In this document: positions 7,425-15,255 of the stretch, in pieces
Layout: every line of letters begins with the position of its first letter
How positions within the stretch are numbered: the stretch's first letter is position 1
Assembly (NCBI GenBank): GCA_016182965.1
Contig: JACPFM010000159.1
Coordinates: 1 to 64,000, forward strand
DNA: 64,000 bases
Direction of reading: 5' to 3'
Origin: Deltaproteobacteria bacterium
GTDB taxonomy: Bacteria; Myxococcota_A; Polyangia; Polyangiales; JADJMO01
Made by a program: the position numbers and the translations under genes
Notes under the pieces: model-generated
Seen by the model: the letters and a program-made list of their open reading frames with translations, nothing else
What the model was told of the DNA's origin: nothing
The model's database searches: none

Positions 7425-8272
7425 GCCGCGGCGATGCTGGCGCGCGCGCCGACGGCGATCTCGAGCCCCTCTCGCGCGGCGACCGCCTCGCCGAACGCGT
7501 CCTGCGCGAGCGCCTCGATGGCGCGGACGCCCTCGTCGGTGCGCATCGGATCGTGGTGGAACAGCACCAGCTTGCCGACGCCGGCCGCCCGGGCCAGCTG
7601 AACGCCCGCCTCCCACGTCGAGTGTCCCCAGCCGACGCGCGTCGGACCGATCGTGCCCGCGTACTCGTCGGGCAGGTACTGCGCGTCGTAGACGAGCACG
7701 TCCGCGTCGCGGGCGAGCGCGACCAGCCGCTGGTCGACGCACGAGTAGTGCTCGGTGTCGGTCGCATAGACGATCGCGCGCCCCTGGTGCTCGACGCGGA
7801 ACGCGTGGACCGCGTCGGGGTGGTTCGCCTTCGCCAGGGTCACCGAGACGTCGCCGAGCTGCAGGCGCGACTTGTCGCGCAGCTCGTCGAACGCGAGCTG
7901 CGAGGGCAGATCGCCCATGTCGACCGGGAAGTGCGGCCGGCGCATCTGCGCGTGCAGCGCCTCGCGGAGCGGCGTTCCGCCCTGGCCGCTGACGAAGCGG
8001 AGCCGCGTGCCGGGCACGTAGATCGGCGTGAAGAACGGGACGCCCTGGATGTGATCCCAGTGGACGTGGGACAGCAGGACCGTCGCCTCGACCGGCCCGC
8101 GCGTCATCAGGTGGTTTCCCAGGCGGCGCAGGCCCGTCCCCGCGTCGAGGATGATCCGCTGCTCGCCGGCGACGACCTCGACGCAGGACGTGTTGCCGCC
8201 GACCTCCGCGGTCTCCGGTCCCGGCGAAGGGACGCTGCCTCGGACGCCCCAGAACTTGATCGTGAACGACAT
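7421..8272 (-). CDS. Metallo-beta-lactamase fold hydrolase
   Basis: This is a 283-residue cytosolic MBL-fold protein. The metal-binding motif is LSHVHWDHIQG (HxHxDH), with further ligands likely at ATDTEH and FHHDPM near the C-terminus. The opening KFWGVRGSVPSPGP and GGNTSCVEV are typical of the MBL phosphodiesterase-like group (related to class II cAMP phosphodiesterases and RNase Z-like proteins). The ATG at 8272 is supported by a strong GGAGGAGG 7 bases upstream; the open frame continues upstream but without protein-like content. It is the first gene of an operon with the GAF/sigma54 activator and EamA transporter. Turnover of a small phosphodiester or lactone signal sensed by the GAF domain is an attractive but unproven idea. 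Confidence 0.85.
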   Translation of the reverse strand: MSFTIKFWGVRGSVPSPGPETAEVGGNTSCVEVVAGEQRIILDAGTGLRRLGNHLMTRGPVEATVLLSHVHWDHIQGVPFFTPIYVPGTRLRFVSGQGGTPLREALHAQMRRPHFPVDMGDLPSQLAFDELRDKSRLQLGDVSVTLAKANHPDAVHAFRVEHQGRAIVYATDTEHYSCVDQRLVALARDADVLVYDAQYLPDEYAGTIGPTRVGWGHSTWEAGVQLARAAGVGKLVLFHHDPMRTDEGVRAIEALAQDAFGEAVAAREGLEIAVGARASIAAA

Positions 8273-8465
8273 CTTCGAACCTCCTCGTGAGCCGTCTCGG
8301 CGCGGGGGAGAGCAGCCGCCGTGCCGCGCTCGTTCGACCTGGAATTCGGCTCGGAAGCGGCTCGGACGGTCCACGCCGGACCACCGCGCCGGTCCGCGAC
8401 GGATCTCCTTCGTGGACCCGAAGCCCGTAGCCCTTCGCCTCCGACCGCGCATACGCTCGCGCCCC

Positions 8466-9062
8466 ATGGCCAAGTACCTCGAGACCCTGCGGCGCGTGAT
8501 GGACGGCGACTACGAGCACGCCTCGAAGGAGGAGAAGGACGCCGCGGTTCATGACGTCATCCAGGTGTGCTCGATCGCGGCCGCCGCGGTGACCATCCAG
8601 CCGTTCCCCTTGCTCGACACCGCGCTGATCGCGCCGATCCAGATCGGCCTGGTGCAGGCCATCGGCCGCATCCACGGCTACCGCCTCGACAAGAAGTCGA
8701 TCCTCGAGATCCTCGGCACCTTCGGCGCGAGCCTCGTCGCGCAGAACGTGATCATGGCCGCCGCGAAGCTGATCCCGTTCGCCGGCTGGATCATCACGAC
8801 GTCGATGGCCTACGCGCTGACCTGGGCGATCGGCGAGGTCAGCGATCACTACTTCCGCAACGGCCGCGGCGTCCCCGAGGGGGAGCTGCGTGAGATGTTC
8901 AAGCGCGTCTACGAGCAGAAGAAGGCCGAGAAGCAGGCGCAGAACAAAGGGAACGACACGCTCAAGGAGCGGCTCGAGCAGCTGAAGAAGGCCTACGAGG
9001 CGGGGCTGCTCACCGAGGACGAATTCACGCGCAAGAAGGAGGAGATGCTGCGGAGCTTCTGA
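8466..9062 (+). CDS. DUF697-like membrane protein with C-terminal SHOCT segment
   Basis: This 198-residue protein has three parts. The N-terminal 35 residues are charged (ASKEEKDAAVHDVI). A central region (about 36-120) has hydrophobic segments and the PLLDTALIAPIQIGLVQAIG pattern typical of DUF697/YcjF-like proteins. The C-terminal 30 residues are a SHOCT-type helical hairpin (LKERLEQLKKAYEAGLLTEDEF, shown in part), often a membrane-edge oligomerisation module. It is divergent from the MBL hydrolase operon across about 190 bases. The function of DUF697 proteins is not settled; some act near GTPases or in stress responses. Confidence 0.7.
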   Translation: MAKYLETLRRVMDGDYEHASKEEKDAAVHDVIQVCSIAAAAVTIQPFPLLDTALIAPIQIGLVQAIGRIHGYRLDKKSILEILGTFGASLVAQNVIMAAAKLIPFAGWIITTSMAYALTWAIGEVSDHYFRNGRGVPEGELREMFKRVYEQKKAEKQAQNKGNDTLKERLEQLKKAYEAGLLTEDEFTRKKEEMLRSF

Positions 9063-9178
9063 CGCGCTCGGGCATGCGCCGGCGGGCGGTCACGACGGTC
9101 GACCGCGACGCGAACGGCGCAACGCGACGTCGTTCGTCGCAGGGCACGGCGGCTCTTGCGGTCTGCGTGCGGGCCGGC

Positions 9179-9604
9179 ATGATCGCGATCGTGGGGAATC
9201 GCCTCGGCATAGGGGACCGGCCGATCGACGTCGCCTCCGACGACGATGTCGCGCGATCCGTGCTGCTGGTCGAGGACGATCCCGATCTCGGCGAAGCCCT
9301 GGGCGGGCTCCTCGCGAAGTTCGGCTGGGTCGTGCGCCTGGAGCCCGACGGCGCCAAGGCGATGGACGCCCTGCGCGCCGGCTACTCGCCGCGGGTCATC
9401 GTCTGCGATCTCATGATGCCGAACATGGACGGCTATCGATTCCGCGCCGCGCAGCTCGACGATCCTGCCGTCGCGCGGATTCCGGTGGTGGTGATCACCT
9501 CCGATTCGCGCGCGACCGCGGAGCAGCTCCGCGTGAACGCGTGCCTGCGGAAGCCCTTCGAGGTGGAGGCGCTGCTCGCCGAGTTGGCGCGCCTCGCCGG
9601 CTGA
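9179..9604 (+). CDS. Stand-alone response-regulator receiver protein
   Basis: This is a single CheY-like receiver domain of about 125 residues with no output domain. Visible motifs are VLLVEDDPDLG (acidic pocket), IVCDLMMPNMDG (phospho-accepting Asp), VVVITSDS (Thr/Ser switch) and CLRKPF (conserved Lys). No histidine kinase is adjacent, so it is an orphan, probably relaying phosphate between kinases or binding a partner. The ATG at 9179 gives about 30 residues ahead of the domain; a GTG nearer the VLLVEDD segment or an ATG at 9074 are alternatives, and no ribosome site decides between them. Confidence 0.75.
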   Translation: MIAIVGNRLGIGDRPIDVASDDDVARSVLLVEDDPDLGEALGGLLAKFGWVVRLEPDGAKAMDALRAGYSPRVIVCDLMMPNMDGYRFRAAQLDDPAVARIPVVVITSDSRATAEQLRVNACLRKPFEVEALLAELARLAG

Positions 9605-9843
9605 AGACCCTCCGGAAATGCCCTGGCGGCGCGCGCGACCTCGCAAGCTCGCGCGCCGCTTCGAGAGCCAGGTGGTCGTCGGCGCTCGCCATCCTCTTGT
9701 GCGGCGTTCATACACACGACGCGGCAGCGACTACACGAAGCGCGCCTGGAGCGATGAGGTGTCGCGAATGTTCTCGCGCCCGGCGTCGCGTCGCGTGGCA
9801 GAAATCTCGCATGCGCAGCGTGCCGAGGAGGCACCGAGGGACG

Positions 9844-10014
9844 ATGCGCGACGATCGAAATACTCCGCGCAAGCGCGACCACGCCCCCGAGGAGCAGCGG
9901 AGCGACCGCCCGCTCGTGGAGGGGTGGGCCGGCCACCGCTGGGCGAGCCCCGAGGCGCGCGAGGCCGCGCGCAAGGCCATGACCGGCGCGCGCGCCCGCC
10001 GTCTCGCCAACTGA
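9844..10014 (+). CDS. Small hydrophilic protein, 56 residues
   Basis: This short frame begins ATG after GAGGCACCGAGGGACG and encodes a very basic, charged peptide (MRDDRNTPRKRDHAPEE...) with a Trp-containing middle GWAGHRWASPEA and an Ala/Arg tail. It has no signal peptide, membrane segment or Cys. The stop codon lies in the first unit of a 15-base tandem duplication shared with the end of the convergent enolase-superfamily gene. It could be real, since it has an ordered composition unlike the shadows around it, but it has no recognised family. The space 9605-9843 before it shows no gene. Confidence 0.4.
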   Translation: MRDDRNTPRKRDHAPEEQRSDRPLVEGWAGHRWASPEAREAARKAMTGARARRLAN

Positions 10015-10035
10015 CGTCAAGCCAACTGACGTCAA
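10006..10035. repeat. 15-base tandem duplication at converging gene ends
   Basis: The unit GCCAACTGACGTCAA occurs twice in direct succession and contains the palindrome TGACGTCA. The first unit supplies the TGA of the small + strand gene; the second supplies the minus-strand stop of the enolase-superfamily gene (10032-10034). Confidence 0.8.
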
Positions 10036-11291
10036 GAAGGTCCGCCCGGCCGCTCCGCCGCCGCCTTGCGCGCGCGATCGATCTCCAGCGTCGCCTTGAG
10101 GCCGCGCGTACGGAGCGAGAACCACGCGAGCCGCTTGCGGTCCATCACGAAGAAGCGCTTGCCGAAGCGACGCAGCGCCCGCTCGTCGACGCGGAAGCCG
10201 AGCCCGGGGAGCGTCGGCGGCGAAAGGACGCCGCGCTCGTGGAGGAACGGCTGCTCGAGGATGCCGTCGCGCGCCGACGGGACCCAGCCCGGCGGATCGA
10301 GCGGGTACTCGAGCTCCTTGTGGCCGGCGAACCCGCTCCCGAGGTACAGCTGCAGGTTGATCGCGAAGCCGATGCCGTTGGTCCACGTGTGCGGCGTGTA
10401 GGTCAGTCCGTGCTGCTTGCAGAGGCGCGCGACCTCCATCGTCTGCGCGATGCCGCCGGTGAAGACCGCGTCGGGCTGGAAGATCGAGTAGCAGCGCTTC
10501 TCGATCATCATGCGGAGCTCGGCGAGGCCACCGGTGTGCAGCTCGCCGCCCGAGATGGGCAGCCGCGCGTAGCGGGTCAGCTCCGCCTGATCGTCGTACG
10601 CGTCCATCGGGAGCGGCTCCTCGAGCCACGCGAAGCCGGCGTCGGCGCAGACGTCGGCGAAGCGCATGGCGCGCGCGAGATCCCACCGCGGCGCCGGACC
10701 GACGGCGGCGACGCGCCACGCCTGGTTCGCGTCGACCCCGAGCTTCATCTTCCCGCCGAGGGCGCGCGCGGTCTCCTGGACCTGCCGCTCGTCGACGCGC
10801 TCGTCGAAGTCGTGGACGCGCAGCTTGATCGCGCGGAACCCTTCGGCGTACCGCGCCTCGGCTTCGGCGACGCGCGCGGAGGGCTCGCGGACCTCGCCGC
10901 TCGACGCGTAGAGCGGCACCGGCTGCGCGCGCCCGCCGAGCAGCTCGTAGACCGGCTTGTTCGCGAGCTTGCCGCGGATGTCCCAGAACGCCGGCTCGAT
11001 CCACCAGTTGCGCCACCCGAGGTAGCCCATCTCCCGCAGCCGCTGCTGCACGACGTCGATGTTCGTCGCGTCGGCGCCGACCAGGTACGGCCCGAGCAGA
11101 TCGCCGAGCCCCGCGCGCTCGTGCCCCATCGCGGGGCCCGCCGAGAACCCCTCGACGCCGTCGTCGGTGACGACGCGCACCAGCGTGAAGCGGTTCTCGT
11201 TCTGCGGGAACCCCGGGATCCAAGAGGGGTGGAACGTCGCAGGGAGGGGGACCTCGACGTGCCAGAGCTCGACGCGCGCGACTTTGGACAT
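10032..11291 (-). CDS. Enolase-superfamily (mandelate racemase-like) enzyme
   Basis: This 419-residue cytosolic enzyme has the alpha/beta barrel layout of the mandelate racemase/muconate lactonising group. Likely catalytic residues are Lys in FRAIKLRV, the metal ligands Asp (GVDANQAW), Glu (AWLEEPL) and Glu (SGGELHTG), and His in YTPHTW. The pattern favours an acid-sugar dehydratase or racemase rather than enolase itself; the substrate cannot be named. The C-terminal tail past residue 390 is basic. It is the last gene of a minus-strand run below the potassium uptake genes, 23 bases from the small KtrA-like gene but without a functional link to it. Confidence 0.85.
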   Translation of the reverse strand: MSKVARVELWHVEVPLPATFHPSWIPGFPQNENRFTLVRVVTDDGVEGFSAGPAMGHERAGLGDLLGPYLVGADATNIDVVQQRLREMGYLGWRNWWIEPAFWDIRGKLANKPVYELLGGRAQPVPLYASSGEVREPSARVAEAEARYAEGFRAIKLRVHDFDERVDERQVQETARALGGKMKLGVDANQAWRVAAVGPAPRWDLARAMRFADVCADAGFAWLEEPLPMDAYDDQAELTRYARLPISGGELHTGGLAELRMMIEKRCYSIFQPDAVFTGGIAQTMEVARLCKQHGLTYTPHTWTNGIGFAINLQLYLGSGFAGHKELEYPLDPPGWVPSARDGILEQPFLHERGVLSPPTLPGLGFRVDERALRRFGKRFFVMDRKRLAWFSLRTRGLKATLEIDRARKAAAERPGGPS

Positions 11292-11313
11292 GGTGCAGAC
11301 GCTAACAACCCGG

Positions 11314-11721
11314 TCAGCGCCTCACCAGCTCTTCGGCGAGCCTCCGCCCGCCCTCGATCTCCAGCTGGATGACCCGCGTGGCACCGATCGCCAGCAGCAC
11401 GTCGCTCTGCCGCTGATTCGTCGCGCGCGCGGCGACCTCGCGCACGCCGAGCTTCTTGAGCGACGCGACGGCGAGGACGCTCGCCTCGAAGTCCTCGCCG
11501 AAGGAGACCACCACGCTGTCGCAGCTCGTCGCCTCCACGGCGGCGAGGACCCGAGGATCGGTGCCGTCGGCGACCACCGCGTGCGCGCAGAGGTCCTTCA
11601 CCGACTCGATCGCGGCGGCGCTCTCGTCGATGACGATCACCTCGGCGCCCTGCCGGTGCAGCGCCTCGACCAGCGCGGATCCGAAGCTGCCGATGCCGAT
11701 GACGAGGACTCTTCGTGCCAT
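11314..11721 (-). CDS. ktrA: KtrA/TrkA-type regulatory protein lacking RCK_C
   Basis: This 135-residue protein is a single TrkA-N (RCK_N) Rossmann domain. GIGSFGSALVEAL is the nucleotide-binding glycine loop, VIVIDES holds the acidic ribose-binding residue, and the GTDPRVLAAVEA and ATNQRQSDVLLAIGA segments are typical. Known KtrA/TrkA proteins are about 220 residues or more because they carry an RCK_C domain; this one ends directly after the N domain. It starts 3 bases after the stop of the KtrB-like gene, so both are cotranscribed and it should gate that channel in response to ATP/ADP or NAD(H). Confidence 0.8.
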   Translation of the reverse strand: MARRVLVIGIGSFGSALVEALHRQGAEVIVIDESAAAIESVKDLCAHAVVADGTDPRVLAAVEATSCDSVVVSFGEDFEASVLAVASLKKLGVREVAARATNQRQSDVLLAIGATRVIQLEIEGGRRLAEELVRR

Positions 11722-11724
11722 GGT

Positions 11725-13527
11725 TCACCCGATCAGGACCCGCTCTTCGGGCAGGCGGTAGGTGGTGGGTCGCGGCTTGCCCGCCGCGGCGAGGGCGAAG
11801 GTGAGGGGGCCGACGCGTCCGATCATCATGGTGACGACGATCACCAGCTTGCCGATCGGGCCCATCCTCGACTCGGCGCCGGTCGAGCAGCCGACGCTGC
11901 CGAAGGCGGAGGTGATCTCGAACAACGCGTGCAGCGGCTTCACGTCCTCGAACAAGAGGAGGAAGAACACGCCCGCCGAGACGAGCAGCGCGGAGAGGAA
12001 GGTCACGACGATCGCCTTACGCTGGATCGTCGCGGGGATCTCTCGTCCGAACAGCGTCGGCGCAGGCGCCGAGGTCTGCTCGGCGCGGAACGTGGCGAAG
12101 AGGACGGCGAGCGTGGTGATCTTGATGCCGCCGCCCGTCGAGCCGGGGCCGGCGCCGACGAACATCAGCGCGATCATCAGGAGCAGCCCCGGCGCGCTCA
12201 TCTCCGCGAAGTCGACCGAGCCGAAGCCCGCGGTGCGCGCCGTGACCGACTGGAAGAACGCGGCGAGGACCTTGCCGCCGAAAGGGAGCGTGGCGAAGGA
12301 GCGGCGCCACTCGACGAGGGCCAACGACAGCGCGCCGGCGACGATCAGCCCGCCGGTCATGAACAGCACCACCCGCGCGTGGAGCGACAGGCGCTTGCGC
12401 GGCCGTCGCGCGACGAAGTCGACCGAGCGTTTGCCGAGCTCGGAGAGCACCGGGAAGCCGAGGCCGCCGAGGATGATCAGCGCGCCGATGACGACGGTCA
12501 CGCCGGGATCGGCGACGAACGGCGCCATGTTGCCGCGGAAGAGCGAGAAGCCCGCGTTGCAGAACGCGCTCACCGAGTGGAAGACGGCCGACCAGAGCGC
12601 GCCGCCGCCGCCGGCGAGCGGGTGCGGATCGCCGGGCGCGGCGTCGATGCCCGGCACGTCGAAGAGGAAGTAGAGCGCGATCGCACCGAGCGCCTCGATG
12701 ACCACCGTCCACACGACGATGCGGAACACGGTCGCCCGCAGGTCGGCGAGGTTGTCGGCGTCGACCACCTCGGCGAAGCGCGCGCTGCTCCGCACCTCCA
12801 TGCGCCGCCGCGCGAGGATCACGACGCTCGCCGAGAGCACCATGATGCCGAAGCCGCCGATCTGCATCAGCACGAGGATGACCACCTGCCCGAACGCCTC
12901 GTAGTGACGGCCGACGTCGCTCACCGCCAGGGCGCCGCAGAGCGCGCCGCTCGCGTCGAAGAGGGCGTCGACGAACGAGCCCCTGGTCGGATCGGTCAGC
13001 GCGAACGGCGTGGTCAGCAGGAACGCGCCGAGCGTCGACACCACGAGGACCGACAGCGGCAGCATGCGCGCGGGGCGCTCGGCGACCTGTCCGAAGAACC
13101 ACAGCGCGCGCTGCCCGCGGCCCATCCAGCCGAGGCCGGCGAGGAACACCGCCATCGCGACGTACGTGCGGTAGAGCCGCGACAGGCTCGCCGGGTCCCA
13201 GCCGCCGCTCGCCAGGAGGACCAGCTTCAGCGCGAGCGAGCCGAAGAGGAGGACGACGAAGACTCCGTTGAGCGCGATCGCGCGCAGCCGCGCGGTCGCG
13301 ACCCACGCCCGCGACAGCGCCTTCGTGCTCGGGACGCGCTGGGAGAGCGGTAGTCCGCGCACCCACGGCCGCCCGAGCACCGACGCCGCCCAGGGCAGCG
13401 CCGCGAGGATCTCGAGCACGGTGAGCATCCAGCTCGGCCAGCCTGCGTCACCGAGGGCGAGGTCCACCGCGACGATCACCGCCGTCGCGAACACCCCCGC
13501 TCCGACGAGGAGCCTCCGCGAGATCAC
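11725..13527 (-). CDS. ktrB: TrkH/KtrB-type potassium uptake membrane subunit
   Basis: This 600-residue inner-membrane K+ (or Na+/K+) transporter has an extra N-terminal hydrophobic region (about residues 1-140) ahead of the four M1-P-M2 units. Filter-like segments include DASGALCGALAVSDVG, SVSAFCNAGFSLF, ARTAGFGSVDF and SAFGSVGCSTG, with Gly residues at the expected places. GAGPGSTGGGIKITT is the conserved stretch after the third unit. It pairs with the RCK_N protein directly downstream. Together they form a Ktr-like system important for osmotic and pH homeostasis. Confidence 0.9.
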   Translation of the reverse strand: MISRRLLVGAGVFATAVIVAVDLALGDAGWPSWMLTVLEILAALPWAASVLGRPWVRGLPLSQRVPSTKALSRAWVATARLRAIALNGVFVVLLFGSLALKLVLLASGGWDPASLSRLYRTYVAMAVFLAGLGWMGRGQRALWFFGQVAERPARMLPLSVLVVSTLGAFLLTTPFALTDPTRGSFVDALFDASGALCGALAVSDVGRHYEAFGQVVILVLMQIGGFGIMVLSASVVILARRRMEVRSSARFAEVVDADNLADLRATVFRIVVWTVVIEALGAIALYFLFDVPGIDAAPGDPHPLAGGGGALWSAVFHSVSAFCNAGFSLFRGNMAPFVADPGVTVVIGALIILGGLGFPVLSELGKRSVDFVARRPRKRLSLHARVVLFMTGGLIVAGALSLALVEWRRSFATLPFGGKVLAAFFQSVTARTAGFGSVDFAEMSAPGLLLMIALMFVGAGPGSTGGGIKITTLAVLFATFRAEQTSAPAPTLFGREIPATIQRKAIVVTFLSALLVSAGVFFLLLFEDVKPLHALFEITSAFGSVGCSTGAESRMGPIGKLVIVVTMMIGRVGPLTFALAAAGKPRPTTYRLPEERVLIG

Positions 13528-13619
13528 GTACGACGAGTATCAGACTCCGACGGTCGTCGGGGCCGCCACCGTCCTCGCGCCGTGCTCTTCCGCCGCTCCG
13601 CAGGAGCCGCGGGCGGCCC

Positions 13620-13994
13620 TCACTCCGTCTCGCCGCCGGCAGCCAGCCAGGCCTTCCAGCCGCCGCTCATCGAGAACACATGGCGGTACCCCATGCGCTG
13701 CAGGTTGTCGGCGGAGAGCGCCGAGCGGAAGCCGCCGCCGCAGTAGAGGACGATCTCGCGGTCCTTGTCGGGGATCGCCTTCTCGATGTCGCGCTCGAGG
13801 ACGCCGCGCCCGAGGTGGCGCGCGCCGGCGATGTGCCCGCGCTGCCACTCTTCGTCCTCGCGCACGTCGACCAGCTCGAACGATCGTTCCTCCTGCCGCC
13901 GGCGCAGGACCTCGTCGACGGAGGTCTCGCGGATGCGGGTCTTGGCGTCGTTGACGAGCGCGAGGAACGCGGGGGAGTGGTCCACGGAACGCAC
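13620..13994 (-). CDS. Rhodanese-like sulfurtransferase domain protein
   Basis: This is a cytosolic single-domain rhodanese of about 124 residues. The active-site cysteine lies in LYCGGGFRSALSA (CxxGxR loop), preceded by FELVDVREDEEWQRGHI, the typical rhodanese substrate-side segment. It transfers sulfane sulfur or acts as a redox/phosphate-loop protein. The start is GTG at 13994, or the GTG at 13985; neither has a clear ribosome site. It sits between the Ktr operon and the Imm33-like gene, both on the same strand. Confidence 0.85.
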   Translation of the reverse strand: MRSVDHSPAFLALVNDAKTRIRETSVDEVLRRRQEERSFELVDVREDEEWQRGHIAGARHLGRGVLERDIEKAIPDKDREIVLYCGGGFRSALSADNLQRMGYRHVFSMSGGWKAWLAAGGETE

Positions 13995-14032
13995 GGTAGC
14001 ACGCGCGGCCGCCCGTCCTTCGCGGCGTGCGC

Positions 14033-14764
14033 CTACTCGCCCACGCAGCGCGCGAGCGGAGGACGCGGCGCGCGCGCGAGGCGCGTCGCGATCGACACGC
14101 CGGCGCGACCGCCGAGCGGCTCGCCGTCGCGCCACACGAGCGCGTCGCCCGCCTCGGTGCAGGCCACCGTGCAGCCCTCCGGGAGCGCGAGCGCATCGAC
14201 GATCCAGGGGAACTGCGCGACCAGCTGGTGCAGCGTCGTCAGCCGCGCGTCGTCGCCTGGCTCGCAGCCGCAGCCGACGAACCAGCCCGAGTCGACTCCG
14301 ACGGGCGCGCGCCGATCGAGCACCAGCCCCTGGCCGCCGGCGTGGGAGCAGACGCGCGCGGTCTGCTCGGGCGACGGGTGCGTGAGGAGATCGGCGAGGC
14401 CGACGCGCGCGGCCAGATCGACCTGACCTCGAAGGTGGGCGATGGCGGTGTCGACGCCCCGGACCCAGCGGGGCGGGAGGGTGGAGAGATCGGGCTCGAC
14501 GAGGGTGAACGCGCGCGACGGCGTCTGCACGACGCGAAGCGGCAGCCACCCCACGCGCACGACGGCGCCCGGCGTGAAGCGGACGCCGCGCGCGACGTCG
14601 CCCTCGATCGCCTCGACGATCCGGCGGACATCCGCGGCGGTCGTGCGGCGCTCGTCCCAGCGCAGGACGAACTCGCGATGACCATGACGCATGCAGCGGA
14701 CGGTCGTCGACTCCATCGCCTGTGGGCCCGGAGGAACCTCGGGCGTGACGGCCGGGATCGCCAT
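14033..14764 (-). CDS. Protein with Imm33-like (DUF2185) C-terminal domain
   Basis: This 243-residue soluble protein has two parts. Residues 1-130 are unrecognised. Residues about 150-225 contain DRRAPVGVDSGWFVGCGCEPGD, followed by LTTLHQLVAQFPWIVDALALP. The DSGW...GCE.GD core and the predicted-proline/leucine stretch after it resemble the Imm33/DUF2185 domain, seen in immunity proteins of polymorphic toxins but also in unrelated proteins. No toxin gene is adjacent. The promoter side faces the foldback element that begins at 14831. Immunity function is a weak inference. Confidence 0.5.
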   Translation of the reverse strand: MAIPAVTPEVPPGPQAMESTTVRCMRHGHREFVLRWDERRTTAADVRRIVEAIEGDVARGVRFTPGAVVRVGWLPLRVVQTPSRAFTLVEPDLSTLPPRWVRGVDTAIAHLRGQVDLAARVGLADLLTHPSPEQTARVCSHAGGQGLVLDRRAPVGVDSGWFVGCGCEPGDDARLTTLHQLVAQFPWIVDALALPEGCTVACTEAGDALVWRDGEPLGGRAGVSIATRLARAPRPPLARCVGE

Positions 14765-14830
14765 TGCGCAGGGTCGGATGCCGCTCGCGTCGTTTCCGCT
14801 CGCGGCGCCGCGACGATGCCCGCTCCCCTC

Positions 14831-15255
14831 CTAGGGCGTGTCCCTGAATCCCCCCGGGATGAATCCCGGGGCACCGAAAGCTTCGTAAGCCTGCTTCGCA
14901 GGCTCCTCGCGCTGTGCGCGGGAAAGGCGGGGGGCGTGGACGTGGTCGACCCAAGCGCCGACGGCGGGCAAACCGCAACTCTACGCCCGCGCCTTGGCGG
15001 CGATGCTGTCGGCGAGCCACACGTCGTCCGCAGGCCGAAGACCGGCTGACGCTCCGAGGTCCACCAGATGAGATGAACCAACGGAAGCGTGTCGCTGTGA
15101 GCGCCGAGCATGCCCGGCATCGACGAACCCACCCCCCCCCGGCGCCGGTTGCGTGCGCCGTGTGCGAGGAGCCCGCTCAGCGGGCTTACGACGCCGTCGG
15201 TGCCCCGGGCTTCCAGCCGGCTTCCAGCCCGGGGGCATTTAGGGACAGGCCCTAG
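14831..15255. repeat. 425 bp foldback element with nested hairpins
   Basis: The ends are inverted repeats: CTAGGGCGTGTCCCTGAAT at 14831-14849 and, inverted at 15237-15255, CTAGGGCCTGTCCCTAAAT (17/19). The arms remain alignable for about 90 bases. Each arm holds two hairpins in the same order. H1 left is CCCCGGGAT-GA-ATCCCGGGG (14852-14871), and H2 left is AGCCTGC-TTC-GCAGGCT (14888-14904). On the right, H2 is AGCCCGC-TCA-GCGGGCT (15170-15186) and H1 is an enlarged CCCGGG-containing palindrome (about 15202-15236). No transposase is encoded between the arms, so it is non-autonomous. The outer CTA on the right supplies the stop codon of the MFS gene. Confidence 0.85.

Noticed and set aside
7425..8849. 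Long minus-strand frame upstream of and in phase with the sigma54 activator
   Set aside because: It is an Arg/Ala-rich shadow of the MBL hydrolase and DUF697-like genes; the MBL frame has a strong ribosome site and catalytic motif, and the GTGA overlap fixes the activator start at 7424.
14033..14764. Toxin-immunity locus
   Set aside because: The Imm33-like domain is only weakly matched and no polymorphic toxin or secretion gene is adjacent.
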